NCBI GenBank assembly: GCA_003136335.1
Contig: PLEA01000520.1
Coordinates: 1-19,675, forward strand
Length of the DNA stretch: 19,675 nt
Direction of reading: 5' to 3'
From: Acidobacteriaceae bacterium
GTDB taxonomy: Bacteria; Acidobacteriota; Terriglobia; Terriglobales; SbA1
The position numbers and the translations under genes are program-made. Positions 1 through 8,084 of this stretch are shown in pieces (positions within the stretch are counted from its first letter, which is position 1; each line of letters opens with the position of its first letter). The notes under the pieces were generated by a model that did no database searches, was not told the origin of the DNA, and saw only the letters and a list, made by a program, of their open reading frames with translations.

Positions 1-1923
1 AAATTCACCGCCAAGCTGGAGGAGCCGTCTCTGGCGGTCGATCCCACATCGAATCAGAAATCGGAGCAACTTCCTACCTATAACGTGTATTCGATCGACG
101 GCGACGTAACCGCTCCGTTGATCTTTGTGAACTACGGACTGCCGGAGGACTACGAGCAACTCGACCGGCTGGGCATCTCGGTGAAGGGCGCGATCGTGAT
201 CGCCAAGTACTACCACTCGTGGCGCGGAGTGAAACCGAAAGTTGCGGCCGAGCACGGTGCCATCGGCTGCCTGATTTATTCGGAGCCGAAGGACGATGGC
301 TACACGCGCGACAATGTGTTTCCACAAGGGCCGATGCGCAATCCGGACGGGGTGCAGAGAGGAAGTGTGATGGACTTTGCCTCGTCGAGTCCGGGAGATC
401 CGCTCACACCCGGCATTGGCGCCACGCCCGGCGCCAAGCGACTGGCATTGAAAGACGCGAAGAGCCTGACGAAGATTCCCGTCCTGCCGATTTCCTACGG
501 GGACGCGCAGCCTCTGCTGGCCGCCCTTAAAGGGCCCATGGCACCGGAGGATTGGCGCGGAAATCTGCCAATCTCCTATCACGTTGGACCGGGACCGGCG
601 AAAGTCCATTTGAAAGTCGAATTCAACTGGGACACAAAGCCGGTGAACGACATTATCGCAAAAATTAGGGGCAGCGTTGCGCCCGACGAGTGGATTATTC
701 GTGGCAATCATCACGACGCATGGGTCAACGGCGCCGAAGATCCAATCTCCGGCCAAGCCGCGCTGCTGGAAGAAGCGCGCGCCATGGGACTACTGCTCAA
801 GCAAGGTTGGAAACCGCGCCGGACTATCATCTACACCGCGTGGGATGGCGAAGAGCCGATGCTGCTGGGCTCGACCGAATGGGCCGAGACGCACGCCGAT
901 GAATTGCGCCAGCACGCCGCCGTCTACATCAACACCGACGGCAACGACCGCGGACTTCTCGGCATGGGCGGTTCGCACACTCTGGAACAGTTCATCAACG
1001 GAATCGCCCGCGACATCGCGGACCCTGAGACCAAGCTCACGGTGTGGCAGCGGCTGCAACTGTCGAAGATTGCGGAGGCGAAGTCCGCCGACGACAGAAA
1101 GGAACTGCGGCAGCGTGCTGATCTGCGCATCAATGCCCTGGGTTCAGGCACGGATTTCACTGCGTTTCTCGATCACATCGGTATCGCCACGCTCGACTTG
1201 GGCTACGGAGGCGAGGACGAACAAGGCATCTATCACTCCGTTTACGATGATTTTTACTGGTACATGCATTTTTCAGACTTCGATTTCGTGTATGGCCGGG
1301 CCCTGTCGCAGACGGTGGGAACGTCGGTGATGCGGCTGGCCGATGCCGAAATCCTGCCATTCGATTTCGTGGACTTTGCGGATACCGTTCAGAAGTACAC
1401 AAAAGATTTGGAGAAGTTGCTCTCTGACAAACAGGAAGAAATTCGCGAGCGCAACCAGGAGTTAGACGAAGGCGTCTTTAAGGCCACGCTCGACCCCAGG
1501 CATCCTACGGTCGCACCCTCCCGCGAAGAGATTCCTCCACACCTGAACTTCGCTCCCATGCAAAACGCGGCCGACGCGCTGGCTCGCAGCGCGGAGCATT
1601 ACCGGCAGGCCTTATCGAAGATGCAAGCGGGTTTGGACCAGAGTCAAGTGGAGTCGCTGCGCGCCTTGAACCAGCGGCTGATCGAAAGCGAAAGAAAACT
1701 GACCAATGACGATGGACTCCCGCGTCGTCCCTGGTACAAGCATCTGCTGTACGCTCCCGGCGTCTACAGTGGCTACGATGTAAAGACCGTCCCCGGCGTG
1801 CGGGAGGGCATTGAACAGAAGAGGTATGACGAGGCGGAGCAGGAAATTGTGCGGGTGGCGAAAGCGTTGCAGGCGGAATCGTCCCTGATCGAATCAGCGG
1901 CGCAATCGCTGGGAGATCACTAG
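1..1923 (+). CDS. M28 family zinc metallopeptidase, glutamate carboxypeptidase II-like (5' partial)
   Basis: The frame is open from the first base, so the N-terminus, with any signal peptide, lies outside the window; 640 residues are visible. Order of domains: a protease-associated (PA) domain in about the first 200 residues, the M28 zinc-peptidase domain, then a helical transferrin-receptor-like dimerisation domain. The co-catalytic zinc ligands of the PSMA family are all present: His in GNHHDAW (codon 709), Asp ten residues later (739), the catalytic and ligand Glu pair in WDGEE (850 and 853), Asp in NTDGND (937) and His in YHSVYDD (1234). The enzyme should therefore be active and remove C-terminal residues, classically glutamate, from small peptides, probably outside the cytoplasm. 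Exact substrate cannot be read from sequence. The stop TAG is followed two bases later by a dispersed palindrome. Family assignment is secure; function in this organism is inferred. Confidence 0.93.
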   Translation, partial: KFTAKLEEPSLAVDPTSNQKSEQLPTYNVYSIDGDVTAPLIFVNYGLPEDYEQLDRLGISVKGAIVIAKYYHSWRGVKPKVAAEHGAIGCLIYSEPKDDGYTRDNVFPQGPMRNPDGVQRGSVMDFASSSPGDPLTPGIGATPGAKRLALKDAKSLTKIPVLPISYGDAQPLLAALKGPMAPEDWRGNLPISYHVGPGPAKVHLKVEFNWDTKPVNDIIAKIRGSVAPDEWIIRGNHHDAWVNGAEDPISGQAALLEEARAMGLLLKQGWKPRRTIIYTAWDGEEPMLLGSTEWAETHADELRQHAAVYINTDGNDRGLLGMGGSHTLEQFINGIARDIADPETKLTVWQRLQLSKIAEAKSADDRKELRQRADLRINALGSGTDFTAFLDHIGIATLDLGYGGEDEQGIYHSVYDDFYWYMHFSDFDFVYGRALSQTVGTSVMRLADAEILPFDFVDFADTVQKYTKDLEKLLSDKQEEIRERNQELDEGVFKATLDPRHPTVAPSREEIPPHLNFAPMQNAADALARSAEHYRQALSKMQAGLDQSQVESLRALNQRLIESERKLTNDDGLPRRPWYKHLLYAPGVYSGYDVKTVPGVREGIEQKRYDEAEQEIVRVAKALQAESSLIESAAQSLGDH

Positions 1924-1925
1924 CT

Positions 1926-1951
1926 CGTAGAGACGTCGCTTGCAACGTCTC
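1926..1951. repeat. Dispersed palindromic repeat, copy A
   Basis: Left arm CGTAGAGACGTCGC, centre TT, right arm GCAACGTCTC; the right arm is short of the full 14 bases. It begins two bases after the stop codon of the M28 peptidase gene. It is the same element as those at 11012, 13909, 18691 and 19402. Confidence 0.8.
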
Positions 1952-2035
1952 GCCGCTGGCCAACAAGTGGAAGGCCGGCTAGAACGGCGCCTGGATTACG
2001 AGCTGGCCAATTGAGCGCTCTGCCCGAGACATTTC

Positions 2036-2110
2036 TGATTGTTGATAGATGATTGTTGATTGATCTCTTACCACCCGAGTTTTCAATCAGCAATCATCAA
2101 TCAACAATCA
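2036..2110. repeat. Long inverted repeat (28-bp arms) between convergent genes
   Basis: Positions 2036-2063 and 2083-2110 are complementary at 26 of 28 positions, around a 19-base loop. The arms are built from the word TGATTGTTGAT and are AT-rich in an otherwise GC-rich region. It lies between the 3' ends of the M28 peptidase (+) and the VWA gene (-), so it could end or stabilise transcripts from both sides. There is no run of T on either side that would make it a standard intrinsic terminator. The rest of 1924-2140 holds no gene. Confidence 0.75.
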
Positions 2111-2140
2111 CCCACCAGTCCCGCCCGCAAGTTGACCGAC

Positions 2141-3253
2141 TCACTTGCCCGCCCCCGCTGCGGGCTGCGACCCTGCGTAATACCCGCTCTTGGTGCGCAC
2201 CGTCATTTTGCCGTGTCCCTTGGTCTTGGCTTCGACGCGAATCTGGCGAAACCCGCCGTTGCCCCTGGGGTTGGTAGGATGATAGCCAATGGTGTACTGA
2301 TTCCGGATGTCGCGCGCCACGGTCCGGCTGATTTCGTCCACTTCATCCAGCGTCTTGGGGAAGAATGCGATCCCCCCCGTGCGCTGCGTGATGATATCGA
2401 GCGCACGCTTCGCTCTCTTCGGATGTTCTTCGTCCCCCAGAATTCCAATGGCATACACCGAGGGGCCGTTCTCTTCCTGCAGGTGCTTCACCGCCTGCTC
2501 CAAAGTCTCGTTGCTGGCGTTATCCTCACCATCGGTAACGATGAATAACACCTTTTTTTCCAGGCGTGCGTGCAGCTTCAGATGCTCGGCCGAAGCCACA
2601 ACCGCGTCGTAGAGAGCGGTGCCTCCGCGGGCGTCAATCTTTTCCAGTGCTTCCTTCAGCTTCAGCAGGTTGTTGGTGAAATCCTGGTCGAGATAATACT
2701 CGTCGTTGAAGTTCACGACGAAGACTTCGTCCTGCGCATTGCTCGACCGCACCAGATTGAGCGCGGCCTGGTTCACCTTGCTTCGCTTCTCCCGCATCGA
2801 CCCCGAGTTGTCGATGAGGATGCCCATAGAAACCGGGATGTCCTCGTGATGGAAGGAGATAATAGTCTGCGGCTTTCCGTCTTCCAACACAGTGAACGCG
2901 CTGCGGTCAAGCGTGGTGACGATGTGCTGCTTGTCGTCGATGACGGAAGCATGCAACAGGACTTCGTCCACGTCTTTGCGAAAGACAAAGACTCCCTGAT
3001 CATTGAGTTTCTGGTCCTGCTCGTCTTTCTTGGGTTGCGTTTGCTGTGGGGCTGCAGGCGCCGGCGCGGCCGAAGGTGGGGTGGAAGAAGATGGCGTGGC
3101 AGAGGGCGGCATCGCAGGCTTCGGGTCGTTCTGAGGCGCAGCCGACTGCAGCCAGACCGGCATAGCCATCAGCATACCGGCGCAAATCACCAACGTGAAG
3201 AGAAGAACCCTCGCGGCCCTATTCCGCAGGCGCGTAATATCCCGTCCTGGCAT
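2141..3253 (-). CDS. Secreted VWA-domain protein (VWFA-related Acidobacterial family), first of a tandem pair by position
   Basis: The 370-residue product starts with a short basic segment and a hydrophobic stretch (about residues 15-37) that looks like a signal peptide or anchor, followed by a Pro/Ala/Ser/Gln-rich linker (about 38-75). A von Willebrand factor A domain follows, with an intact metal-ion site (MIDAS): DNSGS at 148-152, Thr212 in GGTALYD and Asp241 in TDGED. A C-terminal beta region ends in GYYAG, typical of the VWFA-related Acidobacterial family (TIGR03436-type). It probably binds a protein ligand outside the cytoplasm; no enzymatic role is implied. The start codon at 3253 overlaps the preceding gene by 35 bases, which points to translational coupling, although no strong ribosome site is visible. 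Codon 1 could lie slightly downstream without losing the hydrophobic segment. Confidence 0.9.
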   Translation of the reverse strand: MPGRDITRLRNRAARVLLFTLVICAGMLMAMPVWLQSAAPQNDPKPAMPPSATPSSSTPPSAAPAPAAPQQTQPKKDEQDQKLNDQGVFVFRKDVDEVLLHASVIDDKQHIVTTLDRSAFTVLEDGKPQTIISFHHEDIPVSMGILIDNSGSMREKRSKVNQAALNLVRSSNAQDEVFVVNFNDEYYLDQDFTNNLLKLKEALEKIDARGGTALYDAVVASAEHLKLHARLEKKVLFIVTDGEDNASNETLEQAVKHLQEENGPSVYAIGILGDEEHPKRAKRALDIITQRTGGIAFFPKTLDEVDEISRTVARDIRNQYTIGYHPTNPRGNGGFRQIRVEAKTKGHGKMTVRTKSGYYAGSQPAAGAGK

Positions 3254-4232
3254 ACACCCGTAGAGGCGGCAATCCTTTCGGTGGCAGCAGCTTCACTTTT
3301 ATCTTACGCCATTTGCCGTCGCGCACCACTTTGCTCGGACGGTATCCCAGGACATACTGATTGCGCAGTTCGACTCCAATCTTCGTCGCCACATCGCCTA
3401 GATCGTTGGGATTGTCGATGGTAAACGCCCGTCCCCCGGTCAGTTCCGTGATGTCGCTCAGCAGTTGCGGGCCCAGGCGTTCTTCCATGGCGGAGGCGTA
3501 ACGGTCATAAATGCCGATGGCGTAGATCATCACGTCGGCTTCCTTCACCAGAGACTTAATCTCCCCTTCCGTGTACCGGCTGTGATTGTCTCCTCCGTCA
3601 GAGATGATCAGCAGGGCTTTCTTTGCGTACTTGGCCTGCCGCATCTTGCTCACGCCCATGTAGATGGCGTCGAGCAGCGCCGTGCGATGCCGGGGCACGG
3701 CGAAAACCAGCTTGTTCTGGATCTCGTCCACCGAACTGGTGAAGTCGCTCACGGTCTCCGGTTCGTCGGAGAAAGTGATCATAAAGAACTCATCCTGCGG
3801 ATTCGCCGTCTTGAAGAACTCGACCACTGCGTCTTTCGCACGTTCCATCTTGCTGGCCATGCTTCCGCTGGAATCGAAGATCACGCCCAACGATACCGGC
3901 GCATCTTCGCTGGAAAATGTGCGAATCTCCTGCGCCGCGTTGCCTTCGAAGAGTTGGAAGTTCACCTTATCCAGGCCGGTCACCAGGCGGTTCATAGGGT
4001 CGGTAATGGTAACTGGGACCAACACCAGGTCCACGTCGACTTTCAGCGCGTGCACGTGCGTGGTAAGCCCCGTTGTGGTGGCGACCAGGTCCGCCTTGGG
4101 AGGGGCGGGAGGCTTATCCACTTCCCGCGGCAAAACGTGCACGTCATTCACGTCGGTTTGCCCGAAAGCCGGAAAGGCGAGGCAGGCCAGTCCCACCAAC
4201 GCCAGCGCCAGCCATAGCCGCATCGCGCCCAT
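3219..4232 (-). CDS. Secreted VWA-domain protein (VWFA-related Acidobacterial family), upstream member of the pair
   Basis: I place the start at ATG 4232 (337 residues), because this puts a signal peptide (MGAMRLWLALALVGLACLAF) at the N-terminus; the frame is open to 4424 but that extension is not protein-like. ATG 4223 is equally possible. The VWA domain has a complete MIDAS: Asp120-Ser122-Ser124 (DSSGSM), Thr184 (HRTALLD) and Asp212 (SDGGDN). The C-terminal half shares the RNQYxxGYxP and TGYYA signatures with the downstream gene, so the two are paralogues, but they have clearly diverged. They overlap by 35 bases and are likely one transcript starting in the divergent region 4233-4658. Role: probable extracytoplasmic adhesion or protein-protein interaction; ligand unknown. 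Confidence 0.88.
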   Translation of the reverse strand: MGAMRLWLALALVGLACLAFPAFGQTDVNDVHVLPREVDKPPAPPKADLVATTTGLTTHVHALKVDVDLVLVPVTITDPMNRLVTGLDKVNFQLFEGNAAQEIRTFSSEDAPVSLGVIFDSSGSMASKMERAKDAVVEFFKTANPQDEFFMITFSDEPETVSDFTSSVDEIQNKLVFAVPRHRTALLDAIYMGVSKMRQAKYAKKALLIISDGGDNHSRYTEGEIKSLVKEADVMIYAIGIYDRYASAMEERLGPQLLSDITELTGGRAFTIDNPNDLGDVATKIGVELRNQYVLGYRPSKVVRDGKWRKIKVKLLPPKGLPPLRVYARTGYYAPAE

Positions 4233-4658
4233 GGGGGAAGAATTTTTGCACAGTTGGGGTTTAGTCGGGTCCCAGGGGAGAACCGGACAGCCACGTCGCA
4301 CTACGGCCATCGGGTGAGATGACCAGCGCCCTTCATCCAGGCGGGCCATAGATACCTCAGTGAGGCGGATGTTAGCACAGCTTCCGCCTCGCAGCGCAGA
4401 GTTTTTGTCAAATTTCGGAGACAAATTCCCGAGCCGGAGCTTGGTTGTTCTTTGTGAATGAGGGGTTGCCTTGACAATGGACCAATCTTGGGCAGAGATT
4501 TTGGCCGGCGAACTCGAAATCTAGTATTCGCCCCATTGGGCGTCATACCGAACCGGAGCCGTTTTTCGGTCCAGGGAGGGCGGGGAAGAATCTGGCCAGC
4601 AGACCCTAAGCTGGTTCCCCGACGATTTCCGCGATCTTGTTACAATCGGAAGTTTCTC
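4233..4658. other. Divergent intergenic region (promoters expected, no gene seen)
   Basis: The 426 bases separate the minus-strand VWA pair from the plus-strand DUF1015 gene and must contain both promoters. Open frames here run out from the flanking genes but do not look like protein. Visible elements: a consensus -35 word TTGACA at 4471-4476 (+) without a good -10 word at 17 bases; an inverted repeat TTTGTC/GACAAA at 4404-4409 and 4420-4425, a possible operator; and a -10-like TACAAT at 4641-4646. No transcription-factor site can be named. Confidence 0.5.
4641..4646 (+). promoter_or_regulatory. Probable -10 element TACAAT for the DUF1015 gene
   Basis: TACAAT ends 12 bases before the ATG at 4659, so transcription would begin about five bases upstream of the start codon. 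No convincing -35 word stands 16-18 bases upstream and there is no purine-rich ribosome site. The same word occurs just upstream of rph (8264) and lacD (11953). Confidence 0.4.
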
Positions 4659-5957
4659 ATGGCAGACATCCAACCCTTTCGCGCTCTCCGCTACGACTTG
4701 CAGCGAGTTTCGGCTGCGCAGGTCGTCACCCAACCCTACGACAAGATCACTCCCGCGATGCAGGAGCGTTACTACGCTGCCAGCCCTTTCAACCTCGTGC
4801 GCATCATTCTGGGCCGCCGCGAATCTGAGGACAACGCCAGCAACAACGTCTATACCCGCGCAGCCGCAATTGGGCGGCAATGGCGAGCCGACGGGATCCT
4901 CCGTCGCGATTCCGAAACCTCCATTTACGTCTATTCCCAGACCTTCACCGCCCCACCGGGAAGCAAGTTCGAGCGCCGGGGATTCATCGCGCTCGGCCGA
5001 CTGGAGGATTATTCCGCCAAGGTCGTCTTCCGGCACGAGCAAACTTTGTCCAAGCCGAAGGCCGACCGGCTCGACCTGCTTCGCGCCACCCGCACCCACT
5101 ACGAGCACCTCTTTCTGCTCTATGAAGATTCCGGGGAGATCGATTCTCTGCGGAAGCCTGCGCCAGATGCCGCGATCGACGTCGACGACGAATACGGAGT
5201 CGCGCACCGGGTCTGGCAGATTTCTGATCCCGGCGTGATCGCGTCCGTTCAGAAAAAGATGCGTGACAGGAAGCTGGTCATCGCCGACGGCCATCACCGC
5301 TACGAAACTGCACTCAATTTTCGCGACGAATGTCGCACCGCGGCGGGCGCCGGTTCGAACCTCCAGGCTCCGTACGAATTTGTCATGATGACCTTCATCA
5401 ACATGAAGGATCCGGGGCTGCTGGTGCTGCCTACACATCGCGTAGTGCATTCGCTGGACTCGTTCTCGGTCGACGAGTTTCAGAAATCCAGCGGCCGCTT
5501 TTTTGCAGTGGAAGAAATCGACGCTGGACTCGATGCTGCTCGCGCTACCGCCCTCCTGCGCGAGCGCGGCCGCTCGGGAACCGCTCTGTTGGCGGTCACC
5601 GCCAACCGCGCCTTCGTGCTGCACTCGCCAAAATCCGATGGGGCGCAATTCTTCGCGGGCCTTTCGCCTCGCCAACAGGCGCTCGACGTCGTCCAACTGC
5701 ACAAATGCCTGCTGGAAGGCGTGCTGAAGCTTTCCGAAGAATCGATTCGCAACCAGCAGAACATCTCTTACCTGCGCGACGCTTCCGAGGCGCTGGATCA
5801 GGTGCGCAAAGGCGAGGCCAACGTCGCATTCCTGATGAATCCATGCCCGGTAGCGCAGGTACGCGATGTAGCCTTCGCCGGTGAAGTGATGCCGCAGAAG
5901 TCCACCGATTTCTACCCCAAGCTGCTCAGTGGATTGACCGCCTATGCGTTGGACTAG
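4659..5957 (+). CDS. DUF1015 family protein (SerK/ParB-like motif)
   Basis: 432 residues from ATG 4659, chosen because MADIQPFRALRYD is the usual N-terminus of this family; the open frame back to 4458 is not protein-like. The hallmark motif ADGHHRYET lies at residues 209-217. Family members are widespread in bacteria and archaea and often sit near serine biosynthesis genes. The DGHHR motif resembles that of the ParB/SerK fold, in which it belongs to a nucleotide-dependent serine kinase site; a kinase-like role is therefore possible but is inference. Here the neighbours are cell-wall and RNA genes, which gives no support for serine metabolism. The 58-base gap to the amidase gene contains hairpins, so cotranscription is uncertain. 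Family assignment is firm, function is not. Confidence 0.9.
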   Translation: MADIQPFRALRYDLQRVSAAQVVTQPYDKITPAMQERYYAASPFNLVRIILGRRESEDNASNNVYTRAAAIGRQWRADGILRRDSETSIYVYSQTFTAPPGSKFERRGFIALGRLEDYSAKVVFRHEQTLSKPKADRLDLLRATRTHYEHLFLLYEDSGEIDSLRKPAPDAAIDVDDEYGVAHRVWQISDPGVIASVQKKMRDRKLVIADGHHRYETALNFRDECRTAAGAGSNLQAPYEFVMMTFINMKDPGLLVLPTHRVVHSLDSFSVDEFQKSSGRFFAVEEIDAGLDAARATALLRERGRSGTALLAVTANRAFVLHSPKSDGAQFFAGLSPRQQALDVVQLHKCLLEGVLKLSEESIRNQQNISYLRDASEALDQVRKGEANVAFLMNPCPVAQVRDVAFAGEVMPQKSTDFYPKLLSGLTAYALD

Positions 5958-5970
5958 CCGCTCACGTAGC

Positions 5971-6008
5971 GCCGGCGTCCCGCCGGCTGTCCGGGGGGCG
6001 TCTCGCCC
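5971..6008. repeat. GC-rich hairpin repeat before the amidase gene
   Basis: Two adjacent hairpins: GCCGGC/GCCGGC (5971-5976 and 5982-5987, 5-base loop) and GGGCG/CGCCC (5996-6000 and 6004-6008). Translated forward it reads AGVPPAVRGASRPP, a peptide typical of untranslated GC-rich repeats read through by gene callers. This argues that the amidase starts after it, at 6016, and not at the in-frame ATG 5944 inside the DUF1015 gene. Confidence 0.55.
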
Positions 6009-6015
6009 GCCGGGG

Positions 6016-7488
6016 ATGGGCATACCAATCGTCAAAGCGTGGGCGCTGATCTTCATCTGTATCTTCATCTGTATCTGTATCTGTGCGGTCGTTGTGTCCG
6101 GCGCCCCGCCCGAAAAGCATCTTTCCGTTTACTCGGTCGCGGCCAACTATTCGCTTCCCCTGGTGCAGCGGGAAGGCCGGGACTATGTAGGCCTGCTCGA
6201 AGTGCTGGAGCCGCTGGGCAAGGTGAGCGCCAAGTCTGATAGCCGCGGTTGGCGTTTGCGCTACAACAATGTGGAAGGCGATTTTCAGGTCGGCAACACT
6301 CACGCCCGAGTACAGGGCCGCGACGCCGACCTGGGCGGAAAGTTCTTGGAAGAAAATAATCGCGGACTCGTCCCCGTCACTTCGCTCGGTTCCCTGTTGC
6401 CCCGATTCCTGGGCGGCCCGGCCACCCTCCACGAGGGATCTGGACGGCTCTTCATCGGCAGTGTGGCGACTCACTTCACCGCCTCTCTATCGGGCGATAA
6501 TCCTCCGCGGCTCATCTTCCATTTCACTGCCCCGGTGAACCCGAGAGTGGCCACCGAACCGGGCGCGCTGCGCATGACGTTTTCGCGCGAACCGCTGGTC
6601 GCCCCGGCCTCGCCGACACTTACGTTCGGCAACAAGGCCATCCCCTCGGCCATTTACAGCGAAGGCAGCGGGACAGCGGTGGTCACGGTGAATGCCGCGA
6701 TCCCGGTGATCGCCAGCTTCAGCCGCGACGGACGAACGGTTACGATTTCTCCCGCATCCACGCCCGTGGCCGCAGGCGCGCTCTCACAGACTCCAAACTC
6801 ATCCGCGTCAGCCACGCCGCCACCAGCCCCGGCACAACCCACTCCCGCGACTTCCGCAGCCGAGCCCGCGCCGGTCGCGCCTGCGCGCCGCTATTTTGCC
6901 GTGGTCGACGCCAGCCATGGCGGCGACGATCACGGAGAAACTCTCAGCAACACTCTGCTCGAGAAAGATGTCACCGTCGCGTTAGCCCGCAGTCTGCGCC
7001 AGGAACTCGAGAGCCGCGGCATCCCGACTCTGGTGTTGCGCGATTCCGACGCGAACCTCTCGGTCGACCAGCGCGCCATCTTCGCCAACGCGGATCACGC
7101 TGCTATCTACATCGCACTGCACGCGGCGTCCAGCGGTCACGGCGTGCGCGTCTACACCGCGCTGCTTCCGTGGGGGAGCGACGATCGTGGGACCTTCCTC
7201 TCCTGGTCAACCGCGCAGCACGCGGCGTTGCCCCTGAGCCAGAGTGCCGCGAACGCAGTGGCCGCCGAAATGCAGAGACGCCAGATTCCCGTGCGCACGT
7301 TAACCGCCCCGCTTCGACCGCTGAACAATGTGATCGGAGCGGCCATTGCAGTCGAGGTCGCGCCGCAGGGATCCGATTCCTCCCAACTGACCGCCCCCGA
7401 CTACCAGCAACTCGTTACCAGCGCAGTGGCGACCGCGATTGCCGCCACTCGCGATCAACTCGGAGGCGCCATGAGGTCCGAACCATGA
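6016..7488 (+). CDS. N-acetylmuramoyl-L-alanine amidase (Amidase_3) with Cu-amine-oxidase-like N-domain
   Basis: 490 residues. ATG 6016 puts a signal peptide (MGIPIVKAWALIFICIFICI onwards) at the N-terminus. Residues about 35-155 resemble a copper amine oxidase N-terminal-like domain, a probable wall-binding or structural module. A beta-rich AMIN-like region follows (about 155-260), then a Pro/Ala/Ser linker (about 260-290). The catalytic Amidase_3 domain is last, with zinc ligands His301 (SHGGDD), Glu316 (LEKD) and His369 (ALHAA) and the catalytic Glu447 (AVEVAP). It should cleave the bond between N-acetylmuramic acid and L-alanine in peptidoglycan during wall turnover or division. Departures from consensus are Ser for Gly before the first His and ALHAA for SIHAN. 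It overlaps the GerMN gene by four bases (ATGA), so the two are one operon. Confidence 0.9.
   Translation: MGIPIVKAWALIFICIFICICICAVVVSGAPPEKHLSVYSVAANYSLPLVQREGRDYVGLLEVLEPLGKVSAKSDSRGWRLRYNNVEGDFQVGNTHARVQGRDADLGGKFLEENNRGLVPVTSLGSLLPRFLGGPATLHEGSGRLFIGSVATHFTASLSGDNPPRLIFHFTAPVNPRVATEPGALRMTFSREPLVAPASPTLTFGNKAIPSAIYSEGSGTAVVTVNAAIPVIASFSRDGRTVTISPASTPVAAGALSQTPNSSASATPPPAPAQPTPATSAAEPAPVAPARRYFAVVDASHGGDDHGETLSNTLLEKDVTVALARSLRQELESRGIPTLVLRDSDANLSVDQRAIFANADHAAIYIALHAASSGHGVRVYTALLPWGSDDRGTFLSWSTAQHAALPLSQSAANAVAAEMQRRQIPVRTLTAPLRPLNNVIGAAIAVEVAPQGSDSSQLTAPDYQQLVTSAVATAIAATRDQLGGAMRSEP
6049..6084. repeat. Tandem repeat inside the amidase signal-peptide coding region
   Basis: Two perfect copies of ATCTTCATCTGT (6049-6060, 6061-6072) are followed by two copies of ATCTGT (6073-6084). 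The unit is a multiple of six bases and encodes alternating Ile-Phe/Ile-Cys, so gain or loss of units would keep the frame and only lengthen or shorten the hydrophobic core. Confidence 0.85.
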
Positions 7489-8084
7489 TCCCACGCCATT
7501 TCGCGATCGCGATGTCGGTGCTGCTGATCGCACTGCTGGGGCTGAGTTTGTATGCGTGGCACATGCGAACCGTGGCTGTCTCCCTGCCGGCCGCCTCGAC
7601 CGACACTCGACCGCTGGCCCCTCCCGTGGCCGGCCCCACGGAGCGAGTCACACTTTTTGTGGCGCACGATAACGATGGCAGCCTGCGCGCCGAGGCTGCC
7701 CAGATTCCGCTGCCCTCCGGACGTCAGCAGCGCGCCGAAGAGCTTCTGCGCGCCCTGCTCTCGCTCTACCTCGACAAGTCCTCGCCCCATGCGCTGGGCT
7801 CGGGCGCCGAAGTCCGCAGCGTCTTTCTGGTCGATCCCGGGGTCGCGGTCATCGATCTGAATTCCGCCTTTGCCGACACTCACCGCTCCGGTGTCCTGGT
7901 CGAGGAACTGACCGTGGCATCGCTGATCCACACCATCTCCGCCAACACTCCGGACATTTTGAAAGTGAAGATTCTCGTCGACGGAAAAGAACGCGACACG
8001 CTGGCCGGCCACGCCGACCTTTCCGCGTTCTACGACGTGACCGCGGTGAATCAACTGGCCACGCAACTGCGGTCTGGCCCCTAG
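7485..8084 (+). CDS. GerMN-domain protein, membrane-anchored
   Basis: 199 residues. ATG 7485 overlaps the amidase stop (ATGA) and is preceded by GAGGT seven to eight bases upstream; the longer open frame to 7170 is a shadow of the amidase gene. An N-terminal hydrophobic segment (about residues 7-24) anchors or exports it. The rest is a GerMN ('sporulation and spore germination') domain: the VTLFVAHDNDG start, VAVIDLNSAFAD, and ILKVKILVDG followed by LAGHADLS. GerMN proteins occur in many non-sporulating bacteria, where they associate with peptidoglycan remodelling. Lying after an amidase and before rph matches the gerM-rph order of Bacillus subtilis. No Cys at a lipobox position is visible, so it is likely a membrane-anchored protein and not a lipoprotein. 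Confidence 0.87.
   Translation: MIPRHFAIAMSVLLIALLGLSLYAWHMRTVAVSLPAASTDTRPLAPPVAGPTERVTLFVAHDNDGSLRAEAAQIPLPSGRQQRAEELLRALLSLYLDKSSPHALGSGAEVRSVFLVDPGVAVIDLNSAFADTHRSGVLVEELTVASLIHTISANTPDILKVKILVDGKERDTLAGHADLSAFYDVTAVNQLATQLRSGP

Noticed and set aside
1992..2031. tRNA-like words (GGATTACGAG, CCAATTGAGC) as in a reverse-strand tRNA
   Set aside because: Order and spacing do not allow a cloverleaf, and acceptor and T-arm parts are absent; at most a decayed fragment.
2570..3424. 284-codon plus-strand frame across both VWA genes
   Set aside because: Arg/Leu-rich low-quality product that spans the overlap of two real genes on the other strand.
5944..6015. Upstream ATG for the amidase, overlapping the DUF1015 stop
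   Set aside because: It would put 24 repeat-derived residues (AGVPPAVRGASRPP) before the signal peptide.
4521..6068. 515-codon open frame on the minus strand opposite the DUF1015 gene
   Set aside because: It is the complement of a clear family gene in GC-rich DNA, has no recognisable domain and begins inside the next gene's repeat region.
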